A stretch of DNA of 64,000 nt. Origin: Nostoc sp. TH1S01 (GTDB lineage: Bacteria > Cyanobacteriota > Cyanobacteriia > Cyanobacteriales > Nostocaceae). Under the pieces are notes generated by a model. The model did no database searches. It saw only the letters and a program-made list of their open reading frames with translations, and had not been told where the DNA came from. The number at the start of each line of letters is the position of its first letter. Position 1 is the stretch's first letter. The stretch lies in NCBI GenBank assembly GCA_018993265.1, contig JAGKSW010000041.1, positions 1 to 64,000 of the forward strand, written 5' to 3'. Both the position numbers and the translations under genes were made by a program. Positions 63,564 through 64,000 of this stretch are shown here, piece by piece.

Positions 63564-64000
63564 CTATAGAGCATCAGGGTCTACACCCAAAGCGCGTAAT
63601 GTTTCTCGTAAACGGGCATTTTCTTGTTCAGCTTTTGCCGCACGTTCATCACCAGTCAGCAATAGATTTCCTTGGTCATCCCACCAACGTAGCCAAGGTA
63701 AAGTCGCATTGAGATAATAACCTTGCCAAATACCTAACTCCACACCCAAAGGAGAGATAGAATAATTTCCTCGTTCATTGGGCAGCATCATTTCATAGCG
63801 ACCAGCAACAAGCTGATATATTTCGACGCTGGCCTTTTTAACTTCATAAATACCATAGTAAGCGGGACGAATCACCTGTTCATAAATCCAAAACTTACCT
63901 TCTAAGGGTGTGTTGTCTCGTTCTTCTTGCCCATCACCAGAGACGAATTCTAGAACAATTAAAGGCGCAATCAATTCTTGCCATAAAACGTAAGAACGAC
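63564..64000 (-). CDS. Uma2-family (DUF820) putative endonuclease, truncated by window edge
   Basis: The minus-strand frame is open to the last base. Codons beyond the first possible start at 63974 already read RSYVLWQELIAPLIVLEFVS, which is Uma2 sequence, so the 5' end lies outside. Visible motifs are VLEFVSGDGQEERD with the catalytic Glu region, LEGKFWIYEQVIRPAYYGIY, and a C-terminal coiled tail (RAAKAEQENARLRETLRALG) typical of one Uma2 subgroup. About 145 residues are present of an expected 230. Nuclease-like fold; role unproven. It converges with the glycerate kinase gene across a repeat-filled spacer. Confidence 0.88.
   Translation of the reverse strand, partial: RSYVLWQELIAPLIVLEFVSGDGQEERDNTPLEGKFWIYEQVIRPAYYGIYEVKKASVEIYQLVAGRYEMMLPNERGNYSISPLGVELGIWQGYYLNATLPWLRWWDDQGNLLLTGDERAAKAEQENARLRETLRALGVDPDAL

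Noticed and set aside
1-64000. tRNA or rRNA genes
   Set aside because: I looked through the spacers and saw no cloverleaf-like or rRNA-like sequence. A covariance-model scan would be needed for certainty.

Overview
The window reads as chromosomal DNA of a filamentous, probably heterocyst-forming cyanobacterium (Nostoc/Anabaena/Calothrix-like). The evidence is the many GCGATCGC (HIP1) octamers, a sufBCDS operon divergent from sufR, a kaiABC cluster with a shortened KaiA, Ycf20, a PSII-type S4 protein, a PEP-CTERM protein, and abundant heptanucleotide short tandem repeats (AGTATGA, AGTGCTG, CAATAGT types) in the spacers. No rRNA, tRNA, CRISPR array or intact insertion sequence was recognised. 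The assignment rests on reading motifs only; no database was searched.

Layout. 1-2.4 kb: 3' part of a UV-damage endonuclease gene and an Hsp70-like ATPase. 2.6-5.0 kb: a probable restriction-modification locus (HTH protein, beta-class DNA methyltransferase, convergent probable endonuclease), followed by a small coiled-coil gene and a DUF29 relic. 6.1-13 kb: a CheW-like protein, then sufS-sufD-sufC-sufB on the minus strand and divergent sufR; two CAAC-N6-GTTG palindromes sit between sufB and sufR. 13.2-24 kb: small hypothetical, cysC, a 1.4-kb AT-rich spacer, PEBP lipoprotein, membrane protein, YbjQ, TPR protein, ABC ATPase, and a 1304-residue polytopic membrane protein.

24.1-31.8 kb is the accessory part. 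A Uma2 nuclease-like gene, a 1365-residue STAND/NACHT-type NTPase, a small conserved gene and a VapBC-type toxin-antitoxin pair are separated by three directly oriented arrays of a degenerate 21-bp tandem repeat. The second and third arrays belong to a 387-bp ungapped duplication that also copied the 3' end of the small gene. This alternation of repeat array and defence-type module is the most unusual structure in the window.

31.8-47.3 kb: HpnP-like B12/radical-SAM protein, TPR-lytic transglycosylase, PEP-CTERM protein, an overlapping pair of a P-loop ATPase and a STAND-WD40 protein with 14 WD repeats, TPR protein, sigma-like factor, VOC-like membrane protein and CutA. 47.3-58.4 kb: S4 protein, two small conserved genes, a TolC-type outer-membrane protein with a long N-terminal extension, kaiC-kaiB-kaiA, and a divergent hybrid histidine kinase whose clearest receiver domain has lost its phospho-acceptor. 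58.5-64 kb: GT39-type glycosyltransferase, lipoprotein, Ycf20, glycerate kinase and a second Uma2 gene cut by the window end.

Theme: short repeats have invaded coding sequence and gene ends as well as spacers. An AGTGCTG array lies in frame inside the 1304-residue membrane protein, a dispersed repeat lies in frame inside sufD, and several genes take their stop codon from a repeat.
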